From positions 1 through 64,000 of the forward strand of contig JASAMV010006018.1 of assembly GCA_030248065.1 (NCBI GenBank): a DNA stretch of 64,000 bases, in the 5' to 3' direction. The notes under the pieces were generated by a model. The model searched no databases and had not been told where the DNA came from. It worked only from the letters and a program-made list of their open reading frames with translations. The position numbers and the translations under genes were made by a program. Of the stretch, positions 46,116 through 58,900 are shown piece after piece. Every line of letters begins with the position of its first letter. The first letter of the stretch is position 1. This stretch comes from Rhynchonema sp. JSB1_4 (lineage: Eukaryota > Nematoda > Chromadorea > Monhysterida > Xyalidae).

Positions 46116-47030
46116 TTTGATAAAAACTGCATTATTTGTGCTTTGTGTATGTCTGATTATGATACATCAGCCAGCCAACCACGCAAAGAACCAGTAAGTT
46201 GTGCGTGCGAGTTGAAATTATATACGGAAACGGAACCCAGGGCGGATCCAGCGGGGCACAGGGGCCGTGGTCAACCCTTTGGTCAAATTGGCCCCTGAAG
46301 GGGGCCGCCGTTTGGCAAAGAAGAGGAAAAAGGACCCCTAAATCGCAGGATTTTCTCTCTGATGCACTTCAGATGTCCAAAAATTCACAGCTGCGCGCTT
46401 CGCACGTCAGATACACCCATTTTCTGTGAAATAATGTGGCGTCCAGCGGGAGCCAAGGCTACCGCAAAATTTCGCTCGCTTGGCGCGCTTTGTCACACTT
46501 TGTGTCTTACTATCTGGTGTAAAGAGCGCCATGTTCTAAATAATCACGTCCCTTGCCCAAAAGCTGGATCCGCCACCAAACGACGGAACCTATAAAAACC
46601 TCGATGTATCGATATGAAATGAATATACAGATCAAAAGCACAACTCACACTGAACAAGAGAATTACGTTTTTCCTGCATCAATAAAGGCAATTTTTACTG
46701 AAAACCAGTTCTCTAAAAAACAGGGCATGCCGTTAGTTTGCTGCATAACAGCGGTCAAAACGTAACACAACCAGACATACAGTACCTATAAAACGCATAA
46801 ATAGACAGTGTGAGAGACAGGTTAACATCATGTCACGTGCACTGACTGGCACAGCAATGACACTGCAGAGCTCTGTTGGTGGTACATTTCGCTCTGCCGG
46901 CTGGCTTTCGCGGGTGGATTGGAAGAGTGTTTCTGTTTCTCGATGGTCGCACTGCTAAACTTCAAACAACAACTGCACCTGCTCCATCACTGCCAATAGC
47001 ATAGCAAGTCGTCATATGTCGTAAACCAGC
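46116..47030. other. Intergenic with GC-rich repeat unit
   Basis: About 46229-46600 looks like another short GC-ended, AT-cored repeat (GGGGCC-type words, GCTGCGCGCTTCGCACG centre). The rest is the 5' flank of acetyltransferase 2. Confidence 0.4.
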
Positions 47031-48227
47031 ATGGATCCAATCACATACCGATTAGCGCTTCCATCGGATCTCGAGTCAGTGCTTGACTTTGCCATTAACC
47101 ACGCGTGTCGACTTGAACCCACTTATGTGGCGCTGAAAATTGATGCCGGCAAAAAAATGCGGCCGTTTTTTCGCGATGCCCTTGCCGAATGTTTGACAGA
47201 GCCATTGTCGTTTCTGGCCCTGAATCAGCAAGGCGAGATTGTCGGGTTTCGCACCAGTCATTTTTATGATCCGTGGGCGGAGCACAAAGAGGACGAACAC
47301 GTGAAGAAACTGTTTGAAGAATTGGATGAAGATGCTGGCGAAGTGGTTGGTCCCTCTTTTTCTTCGTCATCTCGCACAATATGCTGGGTATTTTTTGAAT
47401 TTCCGATTAGTTTGTACATTGAAATTCATTTGCTGAACGTTTCAGGTGCTGTTCAAGTACATCATCACTCTGATGGCCGGTGTGGGTGACCTGATACCAA
47501 GAAACGCCAAGAAAATCGTCAAATTCTTTTTCGTCTGCGTGCGCGATGACTATCAACGGATGGGCATCGCTACTAAATTGTTGCAGGTATGTATGTAGGT
47601 ATGTCAATTTTGACATCGGGCGGAATTCGTGTTTTTGGTGTTCAGCATTACACGTGCAGCAAGGAATTCAACGTTAGGATGACTGCTTGCCCTGTAGTAC
47701 GTATTTACAGATAAAGCGAAATATTTCGATTTGTAAGCTTTGATGTTGCCCGGACAGCAGTGCCGAATGACATTGTACGTTGCTACGGGTGTCTTTGAAA
47801 GACAACAGTAGCAAATCACACCTAACATTTGGAAAAAGATACGTTCGTGTTTAAGTTGGTGATGTTCATTTTTCAGACCACGTGCACAACAACGTTTTCG
47901 AATTTTAGTGATTTCAGGACGGGGTTCATTCCCGAGTCTGCGTTTTTTACGCTGAAATTATTTATTGAGCAAACTTCTTTCTGGCCCTTTCATATAATGG
48001 TTTTTCTATGTATTTTGCAGTTATCGATAGCGAAAGCCCGCGAAGTCGGTTGCAACGGCATCGTTGTTAAATTGACAGCACACGCGTCACAGCAAATGTT
48101 CCAGAAGTTCCAGTTTGATGTTCTGAAGACGGTCTATCACAAATATTTCCTGGATTCACACGGAAATCAAGCGATACGATGCAAAGATCAGACTGTCAAA
48201 GGACAGTTGTGTTATTTGGCACTTTGA
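47031..48227 (+). CDS. GNAT N-acetyltransferase, arylalkylamine type, paralogue 2
   Basis: Exons 47031-47345, 47446-47586 and 48021-48227, all phase 0; 220 residues. Starts MDPITYRLALPSDLESV. The acetyl-CoA loop DDYQRMGIATKLLQ closes exon 2 and GQLCYLAL ends the protein. All splice sites are GT..AG. Nearly identical to paralogue 4 in exon 1, which shows recent duplication or conversion. Expected to be a cytosolic amine acetyltransferase. Confidence 0.9.
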
Positions 48228-48721
48228 ATCAATACGGACCAGCATTTTGTGTTTCGAAGTGCATTCGATTGTGAAACATCACTCACCTGGCCACGTCAAG
48301 TTACTTAAGTTGGTGGTAACCTGCGTGAGTATTATGCTGCGTATAATACCTTGACTAATACCCACCTTGAGTCGCATGCAAATAACGGGTGTGATATGAA
48401 AACTCATCAGACGCCACCAGAATTATGCATTGACACAGCTGTAAACTGCAAACGAAAACTGGTTATCAAAACGCACGCCAGAGCAGTCTGTTTCAGTTAA
48501 TGTAATCTATTCTTCCTGCAAAACGCAACAAGAGAACCAGGTACTTTCCAGGTGCATAAGATGATGTCACTTGGACTGCAGTAACGTCAGTCTGCGCTCA
48601 GCGGGTTGCGAGTGACTTGAAAAAATTGTTCTGTTTCTGGTCGCGCCAATGTTACCCTGAATTTTGTCATATTATTTCAAACAACATCGTTTGCTTCCAA
48701 TAGCAGTATCAAACCGCCTAG
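48228..48721. other. Intergenic, duplicated acetyltransferase flank
   Basis: Contains GTGAAACATC about 45 bp after the stop, as behind paralogues 3 and 5, and an upstream block (CAGTAACGTCAGTC, GCGCTCA) shared with paralogue 4. The duplicated unit therefore includes flanks. Confidence 0.6.
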
Positions 48722-51194
48722 ATGTCGCAAACGAGCATGGATCCAATCACATACCGAATAGCAAATCCATCAGATCTCGAGTCAGTGCTTGACTTTGCCA
48801 TTAACCACGCGTGTCGACTCGAACCCACTTATGTGGCGCTGAATATTGATGCCGGCAAAAAATTGCGGCCGCATTTTCGCCATGTCCTAGCCCGGAGTTT
48901 GGCTAATCCACTGACGTTTTTGGCCCTGAATCAGCAAGGTGAAATTGTCGGATTTCACACCAGTCATTTTTACGATCCGTGGGCGGAGCAGAAAAAGAAC
49001 GAATACGTTACGAAACTGTTTGAAGAATTGGATGAGAATGCTGGCGAAGTGGTTGGTCTCAGTTTTTTGTTTTTGGTGTTGATCACAAACAGTAAAGACC
49101 GAACTATGCTTCGTTCTCTCACGCAACATGAAACAAATTTTCTCACGCTGATTGGTTCTCACGCGAGCACCAGCCAATCAGCGCACGAGAATTTGTTTCG
49201 TGTTGCGTGAGAGAACGAAGTATAGTTAGGCCTTAATGTTACATAAAGACACAATCGCTCTCTGTGTCTTTTAGCGTTATACCTGGCTACCAAAATAGAG
49301 CCCTTGGGGCTCGATTTGGAGAAACGTTTTCTTGCGTAGGAAGGTTTTTGAAGCTTGAACCGATTGCCAACATCACCGATTGCTATCAATATCACAGCCG
49401 CTTTACATTCCAATGCACGTTTTCATCAAACAGTCTTGAGGAGGAACCCCGAAAGAGACCAATTTGATCTTGATGCCACCTTTGAGGGTGAAAATCAAAG
49501 ACTACAGGACCACTTTTTGGAAAAACTTTGTACGCCCATAGAGTCCTCGAGGGCTCTATTCGGGAACGTTTCCGAATAAAGCCCTCCGGGGCTTTATTGG
49601 GGGCTCTACTATATGGAAAACTACGGTCGTAGATGACTTGGTGCATCGCACATCTGGGAATATTTAAGGTCTATTTATACTTCTGACTTCCGGGAAGTAG
49701 AAGTCAAAATCCGGAGAAGTCACTACCACGCAGAAGTGCCCGGCAAGGCAGTGATTGCTTGTAGCGATTGCCTGTTCCGCACTGTCCATTGCCCGCTGCC
49801 TGCCGTCTACTGTTCTTGCTCCGTTCGTGAGCTGACCGAGCGGGCAGTCACAAATTTCTGACTGCTACTGCCAGGCAGTCAGAGTATAAACCGACCTTTA
49901 GTGTTCAATAACGGGAAGTCAAAAGCACCAGTGAACAATTAACATCTTTCAGACAGAAGACGCATCCGGTTATCATGAGCTGGAAGCTGAAAACTCATCT
50001 AAACTTACTTTTTTCAGTTATTGTTCAAGTACGTTTTTGCTCTGATGGCCGGTGCGAGCGATCTGATTTCAAGAAACGCCAAGAAAATCGTCAAAATCTT
50101 TTTCGTCTGCGTGCGCGATGACTACCAGCGGAAAGGTATCGCCAGAGAATTGTTACAGGTCAATTTAATGGGGTTGATGTTGTAATTTTGTAATTTGTAA
50201 TTCATATTTTGTTCTCGGCTTCCAATTTCGATTCTGAGCATTCTGAATCTCAGTATCGCATCACGAAGTGCAATTTTGATTTCTCAGCGCATTTTTTAGC
50301 ACTCATCAATCAATTTATCAAGTGTACACACTCCATCAAATTTATCCCCAAATTGATTTTCCAACCCCAAACAACCTCTAAAAATTATTTGATTCAAGAC
50401 CAGCGTTGCCCAACAAACAATCATCTGCTCGTATGTACCTCTGATTCGCACAATTAGCTGAACATTTTCCATTGTTTTTATATCAGCCCAAAGCTATCTG
50501 GATCGGACATTTTATCGCGTCTGCCTCCACTGGACCCCGTGCGGCGTTGCGTCTCTTTGTTATGTTGTGCCTAGTTAAACAGTGGTATGCATGTGACACG
50601 ATGGCTCAATAATACTGGCGCATGAGTGCAGCATTGTTTGAGTCGCGGCCCGCGAAAAGCTCACCCAGATTGGTTGATGACCATCGGTAGAATCGGGTCG
50701 AAACTAAAACTCGCCGAAATGCCGGCATGGTACGGATTAGAAGTCAAACGGACATGCTCATTTCAAACAAATGCACGTTTTGTCATCGTGTGAGGTCACA
50801 CGTACAGTGTACTCCAAGCGCGGCCATGCAAACGCGGTTTCAGCACCGCGCACGGCGTTTGCATGGCCCTTTCCGTCGGAACATCCTGCTTTGAGGCAAC
50901 GCAGTTGGGGGGCAAGGGTGGACGCCATAAGGGGACAATAACATGAGGTCCATCCATTATACCACATTGTTTTTTTTAATTTTTCAGTTATCGATAGCGA
51001 AGGCCCGTGAGGTCGGTTCTGACGGAATACTTGTCCTGCTGACGGCACACGCGTCGCAGCAAATGTACCAGAAGTTCCACTTCGATGTCCTGAAGACGGT
51101 CTATCACAAATATTTCCTTGATTCACGCGGAAATCAGGCGATACGATGCAAAGATCAGACGAACAAAGGACAGTTGTGTTATTTGGCATTGTGA
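48722..51194 (+). CDS. GNAT N-acetyltransferase, arylalkylamine type, paralogue 3
   Basis: Exons 48722-49051, 50018-50158 and 50988-51194; 225 residues, phase 0. Starts MSQTSMDPITYRIANPSDL. The acetyl-CoA loop reads DDYQRKGIARELLQ. Exon 2 is the most diverged among paralogues 1-4 (GASDLISRNAKK), and both introns are long because of inserted repeats: a hairpin at 49097-49228, a TAGAGCCC-word repeat at about 49281-49620 and a foldback at 49656-49905. Frame is intact. Confidence 0.88.
49097..49228. repeat. Long perfect-type hairpin in acetyltransferase 3 intron
   Basis: ACTATGCTTCGTTCTCTCACGC and following sequence pairs with the inverted right half over about 60 bp, around CGAGCACCAG. Confidence 0.85.
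49281..49620. repeat. TAGAGCCC-word repeat element
   Basis: TAGAGCCCTTGGGGCTC near the left and GGGCTCTATT, AAGCCCTCCGGGGCTTTATT near the right flank an AT-rich core. Same general plan as the word-type MITEs at 25-30 kb; ends not defined. Confidence 0.5.
49656..49905. repeat. Foldback element in acetyltransferase 3 intron
   Basis: AAGGTCTATTTATACTTCTGACT at the left pairs with AGTCAGAGTATAAACCGACCTT at the right; inner GGCAGT/ACTGCC blocks add to the stem. Confidence 0.75.
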
Positions 51195-51765
51195 ATTGAT
51201 GAATACAATCTGGTGGTTGTGTTTTTCGAAGTGTGTTCAATTGTGAAACATCGATCAGCTAGCCATGTCAAGCGTAAGCTGGTATGATGACTTGGGTGAG
51301 TTGAATTATTGAAAACAATTAAAATGCCATGGTGCACTACCAGCCACATCCAAATACATAACGGTGAGACCTGAGACGTGCATACCATCAGAAGACAGGC
51401 TTATATTGCAGTCCACTCACAGTGTGGAGTCGTCAAACTGATTCCGAATACCATGTATTATTTCTCGCGCTCACTCGGAGCTGTGAACTGACGATGTGAT
51501 TTGAGCACTTGGGTTGACCACTCTAATATAAGCCAGAAGACACCATTCATCAGAATCACATGCATTGACAAAACCAATTGCAAACAAAAACCGGTTCTCA
51601 AAACAGACGCCGGAGTCTGTTTCAGGTGATGTTGTTTGCTCTTCTCGCAAAACAGCATTCAGATGGCAGAACCAGGCACTTTGCACGTGCGTAACTCGGA
51701 CTGCAGTAACGTCAGTCCGCGCTCACCGGGTTGTTGCTTCCAATAGAAATATCGAATCGCCAAAA
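51195..51765. other. Intergenic, flank of acetyltransferases 3 and 4
   Basis: GTGAAACATC follows the paralogue 3 stop, and a GTTGAC-type dispersed repeat ending in ATATAAGCC lies at about 51425-51533, about 230 bp before the next ATG, where it could act as a promoter. Confidence 0.45.
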
Positions 51766-53544
51766 ATGTCGCAAACCAACATGGATCCAATCACATACCG
51801 AATAGCACTTCCATCGGACCTCGAGTCAGTGCTTGACTTTGCCATCAACCACGCGTGTCGACTCGAACCCACTTATGTGGCGCTAAAAATTGATGCCGGC
51901 AAAAAAATGCGGCCGTTTTTTCGCGATGCGCTTGCCGAATGTTTGACAGATCCATTGTCGTTTCTGGCCCTGAATCAGCAAGGCGAGATTGTCGGATTTC
52001 GCACCAGTCATTTTTATGATCCGTGGGCGGAGCACAAGGAGGACGAACATGTGAAGAAACTGTTTGAAAAATTGGATGAAGATGCCGGCGAAATGGTGGG
52101 TTATTTTCTGAGTTTCCTCTCGTGTGGAACATTCAGAGATATGGGGGACCGGGTTGGGTAAAGTCGGCGAAAAGTTTGGTCCGGCACGGTGGAGGATTTA
52201 GGTCGGCCGACCCCGCCGGGCTTGGTCAGTCAGCTTTCAAGGATCGAAAAGCAGAGAAGAATTCAAAGTTTTTGCGTATTTATTAAAACAAGGACTGAAA
52301 GGGTGAAAAATTACATAACACCGCAGGCATTTGTGCGCGAAGCACAAAATATCGAAAATTTTGCCTTCAAACAATAGGATTTCCCTGGAAGTTAGTCATG
52401 GTAGGCCGACCCGGCAAGGTCGACCAAGTCAAACATTTCGGCCCCTTTTTCTGATTCTGATAACTTCGTATATTTGGCAGCGTCTACTGCAACCGTATGT
52501 GGTTGGTTAATTGATAGATACTCAAGAAAGCAGCACCTGTCTCAGACCATATGGACAGTGTTGAGCGTGGTAACTGGTCCTGTTCTCTGTTCTAATCCAG
52601 TTCACTCCCATATCTTTTTTCCATTCATTGTGTTTCAAAAAGTCTTATGACCACAGCGTCGAAGGGCATTTCAGATAGCTGATGAACAACTTTTGCGCCA
52701 ATCAAAACCAGCGTCCTCGGCGATTCTGTAAACATGTCCTTTTCTTGTCACAAAATGACCTGACCAAAACCGGCCCGATCATCAGTGGTTTGAGGTTACA
52801 TTTGAGCCTACAGGATGTTTTTCGATTGCTCTGCAGCGTGTGCAAACGGTGCTCATCAACACTGTCAGAGAGTTTTCCTGTGAACTCATACAGGATCAAG
52901 TTGCTGAACTGTTTTGGCTATTTGGGTTTCTGACAAATTTCTGAATTCATCTGAACTTGATCAGTTCAGGTGGTGTTGAAGTACGACATGACCTTGATGG
53001 CCGGTGTGGGTGACCTGATACCAAGAAACGCCAAGAAAATCGTCAAATTCTTTTTCGTCTGCGTGCGCGATGACTATCAACGGATGGGCATCGCCACGAA
53101 GATGATGCAGGTGAAGTTCACCGTGGGGTATTACTTTATTCATTGGTCGTGATCTTTTATGGCATTTCGGTGGAAGGGAATTCTTATTAAAGGAGTCACA
53201 GCTGCAAGTGCAGCGCGCAATTGCAATGTTCATACACGACGAGCGAAACAAATTCTCGTTCCGGTTCTATACAATAGCATGTGTTTGCGGATTGTTATTA
53301 TGGCATTGCACCGAAGTTTTATTTTATAATTCTTCAGTTATCGATAGCGAAGGCCCGTGAGGTCGGTTCTGACGGCATCGTTGCCCAAGTGACTGCACAC
53401 GCGTCACAGCAATTGTTTCAAAAATTCGGTTTTGATGTTCTGAAGACGATCTATCACAAATATTTATTGGATTCACACGGAAATCAGGCGATACGATGCA
53501 AAGATCAGACCACCACTGGACAATTGTGTTATTTGACGCTGTGA
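51766..53544 (+). CDS. GNAT N-acetyltransferase, arylalkylamine type, paralogue 4
   Basis: Exons 51766-52095, 52970-53110 and 53338-53544; 225 residues, phase 0. MSQTNMDPITYRIALPSDL at the start; DDYQRMGIATKMMQ for acetyl-CoA; FGFDVLKTIYHKYLLD near the end. Intron 1 carries a word-type repeat at about 52150-52440. An upstream in-frame stretch without stops reaches 51565, but the ATG at 51766 matches paralogue 3. Confidence 0.9.
52150..52440. repeat. GGTCGGCCGACC-word repeat element in intron
   Basis: AGGTCGGCCGACCC at the left and TAGGCCGACCCGGCAAGGTCGACC at the right flank an AT-rich core with TGTGCGCGAAGCAC. Ends not defined. Confidence 0.45.
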
Positions 53545-53896
53545 GTTGATAATCTTTATGACTGGTTTCGACCGTGAACATTAGAGCTGCGTCAAGCTTT
53601 CACTGTGGCTGGCAATGTCAGCAAGCTTGGTTTGGTGAACTGCACTCCATCACTAACATAATAATAATCATCAGTTTTATCAGTAGTTCTGGCTACTGTC
53701 TATCTGCTATGCGTACATATGCATATGTTGTAGTTTGCTCGGTTTTCAGGTGATAAAACCACGTGCGCTATGATAAAGTTGTGTAACATGAACGTCAGAT
53801 ATTGTTGCAAAAAACTCTCCAACATTATTTAATTTTGGGCGCTGGTAGGCTGAACAGTTGGTTTGGTTGTATTTGAAGCAACAACAGCAAATCGCA
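53545..53896. other. Intergenic spacer between acetyltransferases 4 and 5
   Basis: No exon or repeat recognised. Confidence 0.5.
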
Positions 53897-55188
53897 ATGT
53901 CCGATCCGATCACATACCGAGTGGCAGTTGAGTCCGACCTTGAGTCGCTCATTGACTTCACGATTGACCACGCGTGTCGACTCGAACCGACCGGTGTGGC
54001 GCTGAAGATCGATCCTGAATACTTTCGTCCGGTGACTCGCGAGATCCTGATTGAATGTCTGTCGCAGCCATTGAGCTACGTGGCCCTGAATCAGCAAGGC
54101 GAGATCATTGGGTGCCGCACCAGTTACTTGTGGGATCCGTGGACGAAGAAAGATAATGAAACATTGCAGAACATGCTTGAGGGGTTGGATGAAGATGACG
54201 GTGTGGCGGTTGGTGTTCCTTTGTTTTTAATTTCCGCGTTTGTTCGTCCCTCCCGAAGCCGGATAATGGACTTATATCCATGTTGTTAACTCAGATCGTC
54301 ACCTCTCGTCGTCAACTCTGTTGTCATGTCAGTTATCGCGCTCAATCAGGGCTGCTTTATTTGACGACCAAAGCCGACTGCTCGAGTTAACGTCTAATAA
54401 ACCATAAGCCGTATAATGGGCTTGGGCTGAAAACTCTTTGATTTCGGTTGTGCCACACGATTTGTCCTAGCTTTCGAAAGGAAGAATCGTAATAGTTGTT
54501 CAGCAGTAATGTTGCAAAACCAAAACCAAGGGCGGGCCGATTTTTTTCGGGGTCGCGTGACCATCTGGTGAGTTCGCAGCACCTGGACCGCCAGAAAGCA
54601 ACAAAAAGGCACATTGTTGTGCGACGCAGTTCATATTGGAAGTTTTCCCATGATTTCAGATTTGCATCCGGTACCTAACCACTTTGGTGGCGGGCGCTGG
54701 TGACTTGATTCCAAGAAACGCTAAGAAAATCGTGAAATTCTTTTGGATATGCGTCCGTGAAGACTATCAACGTCGGGGCATCGCTGCAAAATTGTTGCAG
54801 GTTAATACATATACATTCAAATCAAATTGAAATTCTAGAACCAACTATCCATTGGGGCCCCTGATCTGTTCGCAGTTCTGAGAAAAAAACTGACTAAGTT
54901 GACTGCAAAACATAAAGCAAAACCTGCATTTAGAAAAGCTGCTTTTCGCAGATGGATGGGCCGGCCAAAACTTCGTTTCAGCTGTCAATAGCCAAAGCCC
55001 GAGAGCACAAGTGCGACGGCATCGTTGCCAAGTTGGCTGCTCACTCTTCACAGCAATTGTTCCAAAAGTTCGATTTTGATGTTCTGAAAACGATCTATCA
55101 CAAATATTTCCTGGATTCACACGGAAATCAAGCGATACGATGCAAAGATCAGACCGTCAAAGGACAGTTGTGTTATTTGGGACTTTGA
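53897..55188 (+). CDS. GNAT N-acetyltransferase, arylalkylamine type, paralogue 5 (divergent)
   Basis: Exons 53897-54208, 54660-54800 and 54982-55188; 219 residues, phase 0. Starts MSDPITYRVAVESDLESL. The acceptor loop is EDYQRRGIAAKLLQ and the C-terminus GQLCYLGL. It differs most from the others in exon 1 (EYFRPVTREILIECL, WDPWTKKDNETLQ), so it is the oldest split or has a changed substrate. AATAAA lies just after the stop. Confidence 0.9.
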
Positions 55189-55987
55189 ATCAATAAAAGC
55201 TATCTACCTAGCAATTGTGTTGCGAACTCCATTCGATTGTGAAACATCTGTCAGCTAGCCATGTCAAGCTCAAGCTGCGTGACGTGAACTCACCGATGCG
55301 CAGTGGTTCTCAAAACACGCGCCATGTTTTATGGTAAACATCGTTTTATGGTAAACTTTCATGTTTTTCTCAATCAGGAATATTGCTATCAATTGCCTTT
55401 TGGGTAACTCAATCGGACAGCTATGTCACATTTTATTTGGCACAGAGCAAGCAAGCGTAATCACAATCACGTATTTGTACATATCACAGCCACCAAATCA
55501 TCCTGACACACTGAAACCCAGACATTCGACAGAAGCCTCAGCCTTTCAATCAGCAACAGTGCACACGGGCGATTATTCATTATCTCAGACAGAAAATGTC
55601 GGCTGCTGAAGTAGACCCAAGTGCTGGTTAGTGAAACGTTGGAAAACGCGTTGGGGTTGAAGCGAAGTTCAATTATCTGGCTGGCCTCTGGGCTTCCAAC
55701 TAGATTTTTAGCTTTCACCCGTTCTTGCGTCGGTGACGTGACTACATTAAAAGAATGTCAGTAATTTGAAATCTGCCACACATTTTCAATTTCGGCCAGC
55801 TTACAGTTGCTCCTTGACGGTCGCACTCATTAGAATACTTTTGTGCTGTTTGCAGTTGCAGTTTCGCATTACACATCTTATGGTAATCTTAACACATATA
55901 ACGACAGTAAAGAACAATTGATTTTTCTTCAGAAGGCGGTGGTATGAACTCGAGTGATCAATTTGCACAATATATAGCATTTCAGAT
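55189..55987. other. Intergenic
   Basis: TGAAACATC lies at 55240. No exon recognised. The last about 100 bp is the 5' flank of the F-box gene. Confidence 0.5.
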
Positions 55988-58900
55988 ATGTCATCGAGTG
56001 ACAACAACAACAACAAGATCGAGAGTATTGCGACGGCCGAGTGCACAATTCCACCGATGGTCATGTACGAACCGATCAACGGCGGACCCAGCCTGCTCGC
56101 ACATCACATTCTGGCGCACGTCACGAAACCGAGTGACAAACACGCGTGCATGTTGGTGTGCAAGGAGTGGCACAGGTGAGCTCGCAGCTGAGAGCAACAA
56201 TCACTAATAGGCATACCTACGTATAACTGGTGACGGAATGCCTACAAGGTGTTCTCCGCCACCAAAAAAACACTGGCTGTCACAGACACATACAATGAAT
56301 GGCAAATTGGGGCAAAACAGCCCGGCCACTGTATAAGGTTGCACCATGGAGAATCATAACAACGAAAGTCAACTGCCTACACCTCGTGCGATCGCCATCA
56401 TTTGTACTTATAGGCCATCCATCCGCCCATGAGACGCCTTGTTACGGTTCTCATATTTCGAATTATTTCGAAAACGAAAAACAGAGAGGAATGGTGTATG
56501 TTTATGCAATGATTATCTGACATTTGTTTTCAGAAAATTCGATGCTCGTGAAACCGCAACGGGGGGGCGTCTCACAAGCGGATAGTTTGATTGTACATAT
56601 TGTGCATTGACAACTTTGCGCAGACAAATGCGTCAGTCGCCGAGCTGCTGGCGAGCAATCACCGCGTTCAACTGTGTCGGCGACCCCGACAGCTCCTCAA
56701 TTCTGCACATGGCCGATCAGCAATCGCCGCCCGATTCGCTCTACGACACAATCCAATTGAATATCATGTGCAGAGACGAAGAGAATATGCCAAAGACGCC
56801 CGATGTGAATGTGTTGACCGTCCTGCGACTGTGCACCAACGTACGCACGATCCATTTTGAAATCCAGAATCCGGTTGGTGGTGATTGATTGATTGGTTTT
56901 AAGGCAATGGGTTTGATTTCGAACCATGCCAGGGCCGGTCGCGGTCGCGCGCCACTGCTTGGATTATGTCCAAGTCCGTGCCTGAGCGGTTCCCGAACGA
57001 GTAACGTAATATGCGAATAACTTTTCTGATCAAGGGCTTGAACTATTTAGGGGACCGACAGCCTGACCGCGAACGGCACATATGTGTTTGCCAAGTGGCT
57101 GAATGATCGTTTGATGCGACTGCCGAAGATCGACTGCATTGTGCTGACCACTGCTGGTCAGTGGCCAAAGTTTATTTATTTTTTTATACGCAGTATACCG
57201 TTATTTTTTATATATCACGCTCCACGCTGCATATTGCAGAGTTTGAGAACAATCTGGGCCGTCTGTCGGTCGAATTCGATCAATTCAATCACCTGCTGTC
57301 GACCGCGTTCGCTCAGGTGCCAGAGTTCGAACTGAACTTGAACGGTCGGGACAAGCCAATCGATGGGAGCGTGGACGAATTGCGTCGCTCATTCGCTCAC
57401 CTGTGCGCCAATCACGCACGTCGATTGAAGGTACCATTCGTTAGAAAACGAGTTTTTTGATTATAATATAGTTCTTGTCAGCATTCATTTTTTGAGAGCA
57501 CATCGCACACATTGATTCATGGGCTTTTTTGTTCCTCCTGTTCTTTATGATATAAGCAGGCTATTTCTTTCGTAAAATCTTAAATATGCTTAATCATTGA
57601 AAAGGACAGTCTTTGCATATATGTTCACATCGGTCAGCATCCGTTTAAATGGAACTGTTTATATACTGTACGTACATACTGTATCTGCCGGCTTCTTCTC
57701 CTATAGTAATGCAATATGCAAGTACATGAAGCATATTGTTCGAAACAAAACTGCAGCTACAATATTATGTACAGGCTCTGGAAATGTGTGAATATTTCCT
57801 ACCGATGTCGACAATGGCCACCTTGCAACAGCACCAACCACTCTCCATCTGCTACATCAATATCGACATCTTTTCGTCAGACGTGGTTGATTTTGAACGT
57901 AATGCGCCCAACGACGACATCGGTTGGCGTCACGAGCTGTTCCCACGACAGGTGCGATTGTACTGTTCTGTTATTTTCACACATGTCGTTTCTGTGTGTG
58001 CAGATTATCTACTGGATAATACAATTGTTGTCAACGCAATTGCCTGGCTGTCTTTCGTGCACACGCAGCTGACCATGCGTGTTTCTCGCCGATGCAACCG
58101 CCGTGGGATGCTAATGCAAACTACTTGGTGCAACGACAGCAGTCCCATAGTATGGTGGCCGGGCAATTGAGCAAAGCACATTTGAGCAAGACCACTTTGA
58201 GCAAGTGAAAAAGAGCAGGGCCAAAAGAGCAGAGCGCTTATTTTGTTCCAATGGCCTAGGCTAAGGCTGATTTTGGTATCACTTAAGATTAGGTTTGTGT
58301 TTGGGCTTAGGCTTAGGCCTATTCGTTTTTAGGTTCTGCTCTTTTGGACTCTGCTCTTTTTCACTTGCTCAATGTGGTCTTGCTCAAATGTGCTTTGCTC
58401 GATTGCCCGTCCGCCTCCCATATACAAATGGGAGCGGAGAAACAAACTTGTTATGACACGCTTGGATAGCACGGCATTTATGTTGACGACAAACGACATC
58501 CTGCGCTGCGTTTGCCCGGAAACACGGCAGCTGCGTTGACAACATTAGTGTGAGCCTTATTGCCGACGCCCCATGTAGGTGGTTGATTTGATCAACAACA
58601 ACACGCCCGGCTGTCTGACCGAATTGTACTTGAATGACATCGATATTGACTTGACGCTGTTGCTGGCCGTGAAACATCAGGCAATCAAGAATCTCGAAAC
58701 GTTCTTCGTGCGCTGGGGCCCGGTCGGTTGGTTCAGTGAACATCATCAGCAGCGCGCTGCGAAACTGATCCAAGTGTGCAAGCACATCAATGTCAATCAG
58801 TGTCCGAAACTGCGTTCGTTCGCTATCGGTAATTCCCCGATCACGACACCATTGACATTGGCGCTGTTCATCGACGTGATTCGCTGCTTCACACCATCGG

